Source of the DNA: DATLFQ01 sp035540915
Lineage (GTDB): Bacteria; Actinomycetota; Acidimicrobiia; Acidimicrobiales; GCA-2861595
Assembly: GCA_035540915.1 (NCBI GenBank)
Contig: DATLFQ010000129.1
Coordinates: 1-7,971, forward strand
Length of the DNA: 7,971 nucleotides
Reading direction: 5' to 3'
A program made the position numbers and the translations under genes. Numbering within the stretch: position 1 is the stretch's first letter; every line of letters begins with the position of its first letter. Below, piece by piece: positions 1 to 6,021 of this stretch. The notes beneath the pieces are model-generated. The model was not told where the DNA came from. It searched no databases and worked only from the letters and a program-made list of their open reading frames with translations.

Positions 1-150
1 GCCGAACCGGCGGACGTCAGCCTTGGTGAAGGGCCGCTCCCAGGCGAACGCTTTCCCGCGCACGGACCAGGTGCGATTGCCGTAGCGCTCGCCTTCGTCG
101 ACCTCGGGCAAATCCGTGGCCAGTCGAGCCGCGTCATCGACGCTCAACAT
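1..150 (-). CDS. MmcQ/YjbR family protein, N-terminal 50 residues (cut by window edge)
   Basis: Reading the minus strand from the ATG at 148-150 gives 50 uninterrupted codons to the window edge. The segments LPEVDEGERYGNRTWSV (14-30) and GKAFAWERPFTKADVRRFG (32-50) match what I recall of MmcQ/YjbR (DUF419-like) proteins, small alpha/beta 'CyaY-like' fold proteins of about 110-130 aa annotated as possible DNA-binding proteins. Their true function is unsettled. The 3' half lies outside the window. No SD precedes the ATG. Instead a TACGGT hexamer ends 7 nt upstream, which suggests a leaderless mRNA of its own. It lies 49 bp downstream of the broken VOC gene on the same strand, so read-through from that gene is also possible. 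Confidence 0.8.
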   Translation of the reverse strand, partial: MLSVDDAARLATDLPEVDEGERYGNRTWSVRGKAFAWERPFTKADVRRFG

Positions 151-157
151 GGCCGGC

Positions 158-163
158 ACCGTA
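158..163 (-). promoter_or_regulatory. Candidate -10 box for a leaderless MmcQ/YjbR transcript
   Basis: On the minus strand the sequence reads TACGGT, then 7 nt, then the ATG at 150. This fits the actinobacterial TAnnnT -10 pattern, and the transcript would start at or next to the A of the ATG. No SD is present, which supports a leaderless start. No good -35 hexamer is visible 17-18 nt upstream; that stretch is the hairpin at 166-192. The spacing equals that of the phosphorylase promoter in this window. Confidence 0.4.
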
Positions 164-165
164 CT

Positions 166-192
166 GCGCCACCGGCGCCCGACCGGTGGCGC
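166..192 (-). terminator. 10-bp perfect hairpin between VOC and MmcQ/YjbR genes
   Basis: Arms 166-175 (GCGCCACCGG) and 183-192 (CCGGTGGCGC) are perfectly complementary around a 7-nt loop. The hairpin begins 7 nt after the likely original VOC stop (200-202) on the minus strand. There is no T-tract, so it is either a U-less terminator or attenuator of the VOC transcript, or a roadblock or operator just upstream of the MmcQ -10 box. Stem position and quality are read directly; the role is inferred. Confidence 0.5.
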
Positions 193-199
193 GCCTGTG

Positions 200-576
200 T
201 CACACGGCGAGCCTTCGCTCCACGAGGGCGAGGAGGTTGCCCTCGGAGTCGCGGAGGAAGACCATCCACTCCTCGGTGCCGGCCGGGCCGAAGCGGCCGC
301 CGTCGTCGCGGTGGATCAGATGCGGCTCGTCGACGAATCCACCCCGGCTCGCGAAAGAGCGCCGAAGCTCTCGTCCACGTCGTCGACCTCCAGGTACACC
401 AGGGCCGAGGGCGCCCCCGGCTCCAGCAGCAGCCGAGCGCCGCCGAGATCCAAGAAGGCGAGGCCGGGCGGGTCGAAGCGGGCGAGGAACGGCAGTCCGA
501 GGGTGTAGCGGTAGAAGCCCACCGCCCGGTCGAGGTCCCCGGCCCGCTTCGCGATCTGGTGTACCCGGTTCAGCAT
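200..576 (-). pseudogene. VOC (glyoxalase/bleomycin-resistance fold) protein, broken by a one-base frameshift
   Basis: From the ATG at 574-576, with AGGAGG at 581-586 four nt upstream, the frame encodes residues 1-80 of a vicinal-oxygen-chelate protein (MLNRVHQIAKRAGDLDRAVG, FYRYTLGLPF, LVYLEVDDVDESF) and then ends in a stop at 316-318. Shifting frame at about 337-339 restores 45 family-like residues (FVDEPHLIHRDDGGRFG, GTEEWMVFLRDSEGNLLALV) ending at the TGA at 200-202. The joined protein would be about 125 aa, the normal VOC size. One missing base after the GTG-GA of codons 79-80 explains it. Candidate metal ligands are H6 and E52 in the first half and E120 in the second. Substrate is not predictable. 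It could be a recent pseudogene or a sequencing deletion; the intact downstream half suggests that the break is new or artefactual. Confidence 0.85.
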
Positions 577-581
577 GCGCC

Positions 582-623
582 CTCCTCGTCCGGCCCCACG
601 GGTAGGGCGGGGCGGACGAGGAG
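582..623 (-). promoter_or_regulatory. 15-bp hairpin between lipoprotein and VOC genes, burying the VOC ribosome binding site
   Basis: CTCCTCGTCC (582-591) pairs perfectly with GGACGAGGAG (614-623). After a single bulged G (592), GCCCC (593-597) pairs with GGGGC (609-613), leaving an 11-nt loop. On the minus-strand RNA the 3' arm contains five of the six bases of the VOC AGGAGG site (581-586). It lies 13 nt after the lipoprotein stop and ends 5 nt before the VOC ATG. It could terminate the lipoprotein mRNA (no U-tract), or keep VOC translation low on read-through transcripts. Confidence 0.5.
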
Positions 624-635
624 CCCGCGCTCGGG

Positions 636-1856
636 TCAGGTGACCTTTACGGTCCCCTTCATGTCCGGGTGGACCACGCAGATGTACGAGTAGGTGCCCG
701 GCTTGGTGAACGTCACCTTGAACGCGCCGCCGAACTGGATGCCAGTGTTGGCGAAGCCGCTGCCGTCGTAGGAGCCGAGGTCGACGGTGGGCGGCGGTCC
801 TTCCGGTTCGCCCTCTGGTGGCGGCGGGACGTTGAACAGTGCCGGGCTGGCCGCCTTCTCGTTGAGATGGGTCCGCCCGTCCGGGCCCTTTCCGATGATC
901 ACCCGGGCGTCCTCGGGCGCATTGAACGTCACCGAGTGGGGGCCGTTGATGTTCCAGGTCACCGAGCCACCGGACGGAATGGTCGTCTCTCCGGGAGTGA
1001 ACTCGGCCAGCCCCACAACGGTGTTGGGCTTCGGGGGACCGGTCTGTTCCTCCTCACCCTCGCCGATGGGGTCGCCGGCCAGGACAGTTCCGGGCTCGAC
1101 CGACGCCTCGGCCTTCTCGGCCGCCTCCTTGGCCTTGGCGGCGAGGACCGCCAGCTCCTGCTCGGCCTGCGCCTCGGCCTCCTCCGCGGTGGTGACGTCC
1201 TCGCCCTCTGCGACCACGGTGATCGTCGAGACCATCTCGGTGAAGTGGAGCATGCAGAACCCCTTGTAGGTACCCGGGGCGATGTCGTCGGCCAGCTTGA
1301 TCTCGAACTCCTCGTCGTCGGCGAGGAAGCCCGAGTTGTAGAAGACCTCCTTGCCGGTGAACGGCGCCGGCTCCTGGTCGGGGCAGGGCTGCGTCGTGTC
1401 GGCCGGAAGGTCGCCGGTGGTGACGAAGCAGGGGTTGGCGGAGACCTGGTTCGCGTCGCCTGGGCCCTGGGGCAGCATGGCGTACTTGAACAGCGGCTCG
1501 AACGCCGGTGGCGGCTCGTCCGCAGCCAGCTGCTCGGGGGTCGCGTTCTCGACCGCCTCGATCGCCGGGGTGATGAAGCTGCCGAAGGTGATGGTGTGCG
1601 GCTCGCCCGTGAAGTTGGACTTGTACACGACGGTGTCGCCGGGGCGGACCCGCACCGTCCCGGGGAAGTAGCCGAGGCTGAAGCTCACCGGATCGTCGGT
1701 CTCGGCGTCCACGTTCACCGTGACGCTGGCCGACTCACCCTCCGACGCCTGCGTCGTCGATGTGGCGCCCGTAGCGTCGTCGTCGTCGTCGTCCCCACAG
1801 CCGGCGGCGACCAGCGCCACGACCGCGAGCACCCCGAAAAGTCTCCGAATTCGCAT
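636..1856 (-). CDS. Secreted lipoprotein with two type-1 copper (cupredoxin) domains
   Basis: A 406-aa protein. The signal peptide (1-19) ends in the lipobox LVAAGC with lipidated C20, followed by six aspartates and a Ser/Thr-rich spacer, so it should be anchored outside the cytoplasmic membrane. Two cupredoxin domains follow. Domain 1 (about 45-216) has H87 in EPHTITFG and C201, H204, M208 in GFCMLHFTEM. Domain 2 (about 275-406) has H307 in GPHSVTFN and C393, H396, M399 in YICVVHPDM. Both therefore keep a full His-Cys-His-Met blue-copper set, suggesting electron transfer or copper binding; the partner is unknown. Domain 1 has over 100 residues between its first His and Cys, including C143 and C158, which may form a disulfide. 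An Ala/Glu-rich helical linker (about 222-252) separates the domains. The ATG is preceded by GGAGGA only about 2 nt away, an unusually tight SD. The next gene on this strand begins after a hairpin. Confidence 0.88.
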   Translation of the reverse strand: MRIRRLFGVLAVVALVAAGCGDDDDDDATGATSTTQASEGESASVTVNVDAETDDPVSFSLGYFPGTVRVRPGDTVVYKSNFTGEPHTITFGSFITPAIEAVENATPEQLAADEPPPAFEPLFKYAMLPQGPGDANQVSANPCFVTTGDLPADTTQPCPDQEPAPFTGKEVFYNSGFLADDEEFEIKLADDIAPGTYKGFCMLHFTEMVSTITVVAEGEDVTTAEEAEAQAEQELAVLAAKAKEAAEKAEASVEPGTVLAGDPIGEGEEEQTGPPKPNTVVGLAEFTPGETTIPSGGSVTWNINGPHSVTFNAPEDARVIIGKGPDGRTHLNEKAASPALFNVPPPPEGEPEGPPPTVDLGSYDGSGFANTGIQFGGAFKVTFTKPGTYSYICVVHPDMKGTVKVT

Positions 1857-1887
1857 GTCCTCCGCCCCCTGCCTGTCGAGGACCGGA

Positions 1888-1917
1888 ACGGTACTCCTCC
1901 GGGCATGGCGGGATCAA
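1888..1917 (-). promoter_or_regulatory. Promoter of the cupredoxin lipoprotein
   Basis: On the minus strand, TTGATC (1912-1917) is followed by an 18-nt spacer and TACCGT (1888-1893). The predicted start is about 7 nt further, giving a 5' leader of about 25 nt that contains GGGGGCGGAGGA before the ATG at 1856. The -35 keeps the TTGA of the sigma-70 consensus. Confidence 0.5.
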
Positions 1918-2002
1918 CACTTCGCCGAGACGGGTGAGCGCCACACGTGGGGGACGGCGAATCGGCCGGGTTGCCGTAGGGGCGCCGGCCGAGTTGCGCA
2001 CG

Positions 2003-2016
2003 GGCCCCCGGGGGCC
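2003..2016. repeat. 14-bp perfect palindrome in the divergent spacer
   Basis: GGCCCCCGGGGGCC is a perfect inverted repeat with no spacer, about 95 bp upstream of the phosphorylase -35 box and about 85 bp upstream of the lipoprotein -35 box. It could be an operator for a dimeric regulator, but GC-rich palindromes arise easily by chance here. Confidence 0.25.
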
Positions 2017-2110
2017 GCGCCGCGACCGGGACGAGAGCCTGGCACACCCTCGACTGCGCCGGAGACCGAGGACGAACGCCGTAGCGGCATCCGGCCTCCG
2101 CCCCTGGAGT

Positions 2111-2140
2111 TTGGCAGCGCGCCGGGAGGCGCCGTACCGT
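2111..2140 (+). promoter_or_regulatory. Leaderless promoter of the alpha-glucan phosphorylase
   Basis: TTGGCA (2111-2116), an 18-nt spacer, then TACCGT (2135-2140) and exactly 7 nt before the GTG at 2148. The +1 should fall on or beside the start codon, so the mRNA would be leaderless. This explains why no SD is found close to the GTG: the nearest, GGGAGG at 2124-2129, is 18 nt away and inside the promoter spacer. Confidence 0.6.
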
Positions 2141-2147
2141 TCGCGCC

Positions 2148-4679
2148 GTGCGGGCGCTGCGAAGCTTCACGGTCCGGGTCCAGCTGCCCGAGGCGCTGGC
2201 GCCGCTCCACGACCTGGCCATGAACCTGCGATGGTCGTGGGACAGCCGGACCCGCGACCTGTTCCGGTGGGTCGACCCGGCCGTCTGGGAGACCACGGGG
2301 CACGATCCGCCCCGGCTCCTGGCCATGGTGAGCCGGGACCGGATGGCCAGGCTGGCCGCCGACCCCGCCTTCATGACCTTCCTGGGCGAGCTGCACGGCG
2401 ACCTGGAGCGGTCGATGCTGGCGCCCCGCTGGTTCCAGGGCCGCAAGCCGAGCCCGCTGCGCTCTGTGGCCTACTTCTCGCCGGAGTTCGGCATCGCCGA
2501 GGCGCTGCCCCAGTACTCCGGCGGCCTGGGTGTGCTGGCCGGCGACCACCTCAAGGCGGCCAGCAACCTCGGCGTGCCGCTGATCGGCGTCGGGCTGTTC
2601 TACCGCCAGGGCTACTTCCGGCAGTCGCTGAACGCCGACGGATGGCAGCAGGAGCGCTACCCGGGCCTGGACCCGCACACCATGGCGCTGCGGCTGGTGG
2701 ACGGGGCCCGGGCGCAGGTGACGCTGGCCGGCACCGAGCTGGCCGCCCAGGTTTGGCGGGCCGAGGTGGGCCGGGTCCCCCTGTACCTGCTGGACGCCGA
2801 CGTGGACGACAACGAGCCCGAGGGCCGGCTGGTCACCGACCGGCTCTACGGGGGCGGCACCGAGCACCGGCTGCGCCAGGAGATCCTGCTCGGCGTGGGC
2901 GGGGTCCGCCTGCTGCGGGCGCTCGGCGCCGACGCCCAGGTCTTCCACACCAACGAGGGACACGCCGGCTTCCTCGGCCTGGAGCGCATCCGGATGCTGG
3001 TGACCGACGGCGGGCTGACCTTCGCCGAGGCGGTCGAGGCGGTCCAGGCCGCCACCATCTTCACCACCCACACGCCGGTCCCGGCCGGCATCGACCGCTT
3101 CCCCCACGACCTCATGGCCCGCTACTGGAAGGGCTGGGCTGACGAGTGCCAGATCGGCTTCGACGACCTCATGTCGCTGGGCCACCTCCCCGGCGAGCCG
3201 GTCGACGCACCGTTCAACATGGCGGTCATGGGCCTGCGCCTGGCCGGCATGGCCAACGGCGTCTCCGAGCTCCACGGGGCGGTGAGCCGCACCATGTTCG
3301 CCGACCTTTGGCCGAACGTCCCCCCTGACGAGGCGCCCATCGGTTCGGTGACCAACGGCGTGCACGCCCCGACGTGGGTCTCTCCCGAGATGGACGGCCT
3401 TCTGGCCCGCTACGTCAGCCCGGCCTGGGGCGAGGCCGACGCCCAGGCCTGGGAGGGGCTGCGCACGGCCCGGGACGACGAGCTGTGGCGGGTCCGCGAG
3501 CAGGCCCGGGAGCGGCTGGTGGCCTTCGTCCGCAACCGGATGATGGTCGCGGCCCGGGCCAAGGGCGTCAGCCCGTCGGACGCCGCCTGGTGCGAGGAGG
3601 TCCTCGACCCCCGCATCCTCACCATCGGCTTCGCCCGTCGCTTCGCCGGCTACAAGCGGGCCACACTCCTGCTGTCCCAGCCCGAGCGGCTGCGGGCGCT
3701 GCTGCTGTCGGCGGACCGGCCGGTCCAGCTGCTCTTCGCCGGCAAGGCGCATCCGGCCGACGACATCGGCAAGGAGATGATCCGCCAGATCGTCCACTTC
3801 TCGCGCGACCCCGCCGTGCGGCACCGCTTCACGTTCGTGGAGGACTACGACATCGCGGTGGCCCGGATGCTGTACCAGGGCTGCGACGTCTGGCTGAACA
3901 ACCCCCGCCGGCCCCAGGAGGCGTGCGGGACCAGCGGCGAGAAGGCGGCGCTCAACGGCGGCCTCAACTGCTCGATCCTCGACGGGTGGTGGGACGAGCT
4001 GTTCGACGGCGAGAACGGCTGGGCCATCTCGTCGGCGGAGTCCGAGCCCGACCAGGCTCGGCGTGACGCCGTCGAGGTCAACAGCCTGTACGACCTGCTC
4101 GAGGGCCAGGTCGTCCCGATGTTCTACGAGCGCACCGAGGGACCCGTGCCCCGCCGGTGGGCCCGGCGGGTCCGCCACTCGCTGATTTCTCTCGGCCCCC
4201 AGGTCGTCGCCTCGCGGATGGTGCGGGACTACGTCGAGCAGATGTACGAGCCGGTGGCCGCCCGGGCCGACGCCCTGGCCGCCGACGGCCACGCGCGGGC
4301 CCGCCGCCTCAGCGAGTGGAAGCAACGGGTCCGGGCCGGATGGCCGGAGGTCCGCATCGAGAGCCTGGACAGCGACGCGTCCGTGGCCCCGCTCGGAGCC
4401 GACAAGGTGGTCGACGTGGCGGTGGCGCTCGGGGCGCTGCAGCCCGACGACGTCGCCGTCCAGCTCCTGCACGGCCCGGTGGGAGCCAACGACGAGATCG
4501 CCGAACCGGCGCAGGTCACGCTGGCCCTGTCGGGCCCGGGCGACGGGGAGGGGCACTGGCGCTACCGCGGCCAGTTCTGCTGCGAGGTCGCCGGGCGCCA
4601 CGGCTTCACGGTACGGGTGGTGCCCGACCACCCCGATCTGGCCGCCATGGCCGACATGGGCTGCGTGGCCTGGGCGTGA
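2148..4679 (+). CDS. glgP: Alpha-glucan (glycogen/maltodextrin) phosphorylase, GT35 family
   Basis: This cytoplasmic PLP enzyme removes glucose from the non-reducing ends of alpha-1,4-glucans with phosphate, giving glucose-1-phosphate. The 843-aa length and layout match the actinobacterial and archaeal 'alpha-glucan family phosphorylase' branch. An N-terminal DUF3417-type region (about 5-108, with NLRWSWD near 26-32) precedes the catalytic part. Visible landmarks are YFSPEFG (109-115) followed by YSGGLGVLAGDHLKAASNLG, HTNEGH (267-272), HTPVPAG, VTNGVHAPTW, RRFAGYKR (497-504), FAGKAHP, and the PLP site GTSGEKAALNGGLN with K599 as the Schiff-base lysine. The C-terminus ending in MGCVAWA is typical, so the gene is complete. 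The GTG start gives MRALRSFTVR, the expected family beginning, and sits 7 nt after a -10 box. The membrane-protein gene 56 bp downstream is probably co-transcribed. Preference for glycogen or shorter maltodextrins cannot be told from sequence. Confidence 0.95.
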   Translation: MRALRSFTVRVQLPEALAPLHDLAMNLRWSWDSRTRDLFRWVDPAVWETTGHDPPRLLAMVSRDRMARLAADPAFMTFLGELHGDLERSMLAPRWFQGRKPSPLRSVAYFSPEFGIAEALPQYSGGLGVLAGDHLKAASNLGVPLIGVGLFYRQGYFRQSLNADGWQQERYPGLDPHTMALRLVDGARAQVTLAGTELAAQVWRAEVGRVPLYLLDADVDDNEPEGRLVTDRLYGGGTEHRLRQEILLGVGGVRLLRALGADAQVFHTNEGHAGFLGLERIRMLVTDGGLTFAEAVEAVQAATIFTTHTPVPAGIDRFPHDLMARYWKGWADECQIGFDDLMSLGHLPGEPVDAPFNMAVMGLRLAGMANGVSELHGAVSRTMFADLWPNVPPDEAPIGSVTNGVHAPTWVSPEMDGLLARYVSPAWGEADAQAWEGLRTARDDELWRVREQARERLVAFVRNRMMVAARAKGVSPSDAAWCEEVLDPRILTIGFARRFAGYKRATLLLSQPERLRALLLSADRPVQLLFAGKAHPADDIGKEMIRQIVHFSRDPAVRHRFTFVEDYDIAVARMLYQGCDVWLNNPRRPQEACGTSGEKAALNGGLNCSILDGWWDELFDGENGWAISSAESEPDQARRDAVEVNSLYDLLEGQVVPMFYERTEGPVPRRWARRVRHSLISLGPQVVASRMVRDYVEQMYEPVAARADALAADGHARARRLSEWKQRVRAGWPEVRIESLDSDASVAPLGADKVVDVAVALGALQPDDVAVQLLHGPVGANDEIAEPAQVTLALSGPGDGEGHWRYRGQFCCEVAGRHGFTVRVVPDHPDLAAMADMGCVAWA

Positions 4680-4721
4680 GCGGGGCGTACGCTTCGGAGC
4701 GGCCGTCGACGTGGGCACCCG

Positions 4722-4728
4722 AAGGAGG
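4722..4728 (+). promoter_or_regulatory. Strong SD that fixes the start of the four-helix membrane protein
   Basis: AAGGAGG stands 7 nt before the GTG at 4736. A second GTG at 4731 is only 2 nt from it and out of frame, so 4736 is preferred. The frame is open far upstream through the phosphorylase gene, so this site decides the start. Confidence 0.75.
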
Positions 4729-4735
4729 TAGTGCG

Positions 4736-5218
4736 GTGGCACTGACCAGAGACCAGCTCCGGCACCTGCACGAGGACCGGGTGCGCCCGGTGCGCCTGCC
4801 CGTCCCGTCGACCGGCACACCCCCGCGCCGGTCGGTGCGGGACTGGGCCCTGGAGCCGGGGATCGTGGCCGCCAGGTGGCGCTACGGGCTGCCGCTCGCC
4901 TGGGTGGCCGTCCTGGCCGTCGCCGTCCTGCTGGAGCCGGCACCGGCCGACCCCGACGCGGGCGACCCGATCTGGGCGACGGCGTTGTTCAGCCTGCTGC
5001 TGGCGTCGCTGGCCGCCATGGGTACCGGCCTGGGCCGCGGCCGCCGCGGTGGCCTGATCGCCGGCGTCGGAGCCGCCGGCCTGGCCCTCACCGGCTCGGT
5101 GCTGTGCCCGGTGTCGGCCCACCACGTCTCGGTCGGCGCCTGGTGGTACCTGCAGATGGCCGGTTTCGTCGCGCTGATGGCGGCCACGGTGGTCGCCCTG
5201 CGCCGCTCCCGCACCTAG
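4736..5218 (+). CDS. Four-helix integral membrane protein of unknown function
   Basis: A 160-aa protein that I cannot assign to a named family. A basic N-terminal tail of about 49 residues is followed by hydrophobic segments at about 50-67, 80-97, 105-123 and 138-155. Positive charges (R/K in the tail, RGRR at 101-104, RRSR at the C-terminus) and the acidic first loop (68-79) suggest both ends are cytoplasmic. That places the loop after helix 3, with CPVSAHH (124-130) and GAWW (134-137), on the outer side. C124, H129 and H130 could bind metal or haem, but this is speculative. The GTG start has AAGGAGG 7 nt upstream. It follows the phosphorylase by 56 bp with no terminator between, so one operon is likely, although no functional link to glycogen use is apparent. 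A GC-rich hairpin follows its stop. Confidence 0.75.
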   Translation: MALTRDQLRHLHEDRVRPVRLPVPSTGTPPRRSVRDWALEPGIVAARWRYGLPLAWVAVLAVAVLLEPAPADPDAGDPIWATALFSLLLASLAAMGTGLGRGRRGGLIAGVGAAGLALTGSVLCPVSAHHVSVGAWWYLQMAGFVALMAATVVALRRSRT

Positions 5219-5256
5219 CGACCCCTTCCGGGACCAGCGCCGGGCGGATCTCGCGG

Positions 5257-5292
5257 CGCAGGGCCCGACAGCCGCTGCTGCCGGGCCCTGCG
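5257..5292. terminator. 11-bp GC hairpin between convergent genes
   Basis: CGCAGGGCCCG (5257-5267) pairs perfectly with CGGGCCCTGCG (5282-5292) around a 14-nt loop. It starts 38 bp after the membrane-protein stop (plus) and ends 15 bp before the stop of the convergent repeat protein (minus), so it can serve both strands. There is no T-tract on either side, as is common in GC-rich actinobacteria. Confidence 0.6.
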
Positions 5293-5307
5293 GGTGCCGC
5301 TCAGGAG

Positions 5308-6021
5308 CTAGGGGCGAACGGGCACCGCCACCGGGGCCCGACCGGCCGCGAACGGGGCCACCGGCTTGGGGGCGTCGACCGCCGTCGACGACGCGGGCGC
5401 CTCGGATGCCGGCACCGCGGTGGGCGCACGGCCGGCGGCCGGCGTCTGGTTGGCTCGGTCGAGGCCGGGGGAAGCCGGCGACCCGGGCGCCGCCGGTGCC
5501 GGCACCGAGGTGGGGGCACGGCCGGCGGCTGGCGTCTCGTTGGCGCGGTCCAGGCCGGTCGAGGGCTGCGACCCGGGCGCCGCCGGTGCCGGCACCGAGG
5601 TGGGGGCACGACCGGCGGCCGGCGTCTGGTTGGCGCGGTCCAGGCCCACCGCGCCGGGGTTGCGCCCGACCCGGACCCCGGTCTCGGTCTCGGTCTCGGT
5701 CTCGGCGTTGGCCTCGGCCCGGACCCTGGCCGCCACGGCGGCGCCGTCCACGCCGGGCACCCCGTCGGACGCACCCGTCGCGTCGGCGCTCACGCTGGCG
5801 CCGACACCGGCCCGGTCGTTCGCAGCGTCGGGGAAGGTGAACGGGGTGGTCGAGGCGACAACGGCGGCAACCGTGTCCTGGACGGGGGCGGGCAGGACGC
5901 CGGCCGCTCCGGCACCGGTCACGCTGGCCGCGGCCACGCCGAGGCCGACCCCTGCCTTCGCCGCCATCCCGAGGCCGGCCGCCTTGGCCGCCAGCCCTGC
6001 GAGCAGTTCACTGATGATCAT
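5308..6021 (-). CDS. Membrane-anchored repeat protein sharing a module with the candidate anti-sigma factor
   Basis: A 237-aa protein of unknown function. The ATG at 6019-6021 is chosen because GGAG stands 5 nt upstream and because the upstream in-frame residues are Arg/Pro-rich and look non-coding. Residues about 1-42 are Ala/Gly-rich and hydrophobic (likely one membrane segment near 23-42). They are followed by VLPAPVQDTV (42-51) and TTPFTFPDA (58-66), which align with residues 129-151 of the protein encoded at 6839-7804 (12 of 24 positions identical by hand). Then come an ETETETET run (107-114), three 30-residue tandem repeats beginning GLDRAN (126-215), and a partial repeat (225-235). The tail is Ala/Pro-rich, probably disordered and extracytoplasmic. 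It is divergent from the sigma factor and may belong to its regulon, but that is inferred from position and similarity only. Confidence 0.7.
   Translation of the reverse strand: MIISELLAGLAAKAAGLGMAAKAGVGLGVAAASVTGAGAAGVLPAPVQDTVAAVVASTTPFTFPDAANDRAGVGASVSADATGASDGVPGVDGAAVAARVRAEANAETETETETGVRVGRNPGAVGLDRANQTPAAGRAPTSVPAPAAPGSQPSTGLDRANETPAAGRAPTSVPAPAAPGSPASPGLDRANQTPAAGRAPTAVPASEAPASSTAVDAPKPVAPFAAGRAPVAVPVRP
5377..5646 (-). repeat. Three 90-bp in-frame tandem repeats
   Basis: Three copies of a 90-bp unit encode 30 residues each: GLDRANQTPAAGRAPTSVPA, GLDRANETPAAGRAPTSVPA and GLDRANQTPAAGRAPTAVPA, each followed by about 10 variable residues. The first 20 residues are almost invariant, the last 10 less so. 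A degenerate fourth copy (AAGRAPVAVPV) follows at residues 225-235. The period stays in frame, so copy-number change would not disrupt the gene. Confidence 0.9.
5678..5702 (-). repeat. Short hexanucleotide repeat encoding Glu-Thr run
   Basis: About four copies of GTCTCG on the plus strand encode ETETETET (residues 107-114 of the minus-strand repeat protein), just before the 90-bp repeats. It is a potential slippage site that changes length in frame. Edges are approximate. Confidence 0.7.

Larger units (their letters stand above)
1857..2147. other. Divergent intergenic region (291 bp)
   Basis: This gap separates the lipoprotein (minus) from the phosphorylase (plus). It holds one readable promoter for each and a 14-bp palindrome at 2003-2016. 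I see no small gene: open frames crossing it are continuations of antisense frames without family resemblance. Confidence 0.7.

Noticed and set aside
669..1937. A 422-codon plus-strand frame opposite the cupredoxin lipoprotein.
   Set aside because: The composition is Arg/Gly/Leu/Val/Asp-heavy, and the minus strand carries a signal peptide, lipobox and two copper sites. It is a GC-driven shadow.
4157..4735. Upstream extension of the four-helix protein into the phosphorylase gene.
   Set aside because: The frame is open only as an out-of-frame reading of glgP. The SD at 4722-4728 and the GTG at 4736 mark the start.
1914..4943. A 1009-codon open frame on the minus strand across the phosphorylase gene.
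   Set aside because: It is antisense to a clearly conserved enzyme, is very rich in Arg, Gly, Pro, Ala, Val and His without family motifs, and arises from the GC-skewed codon positions of the true gene.
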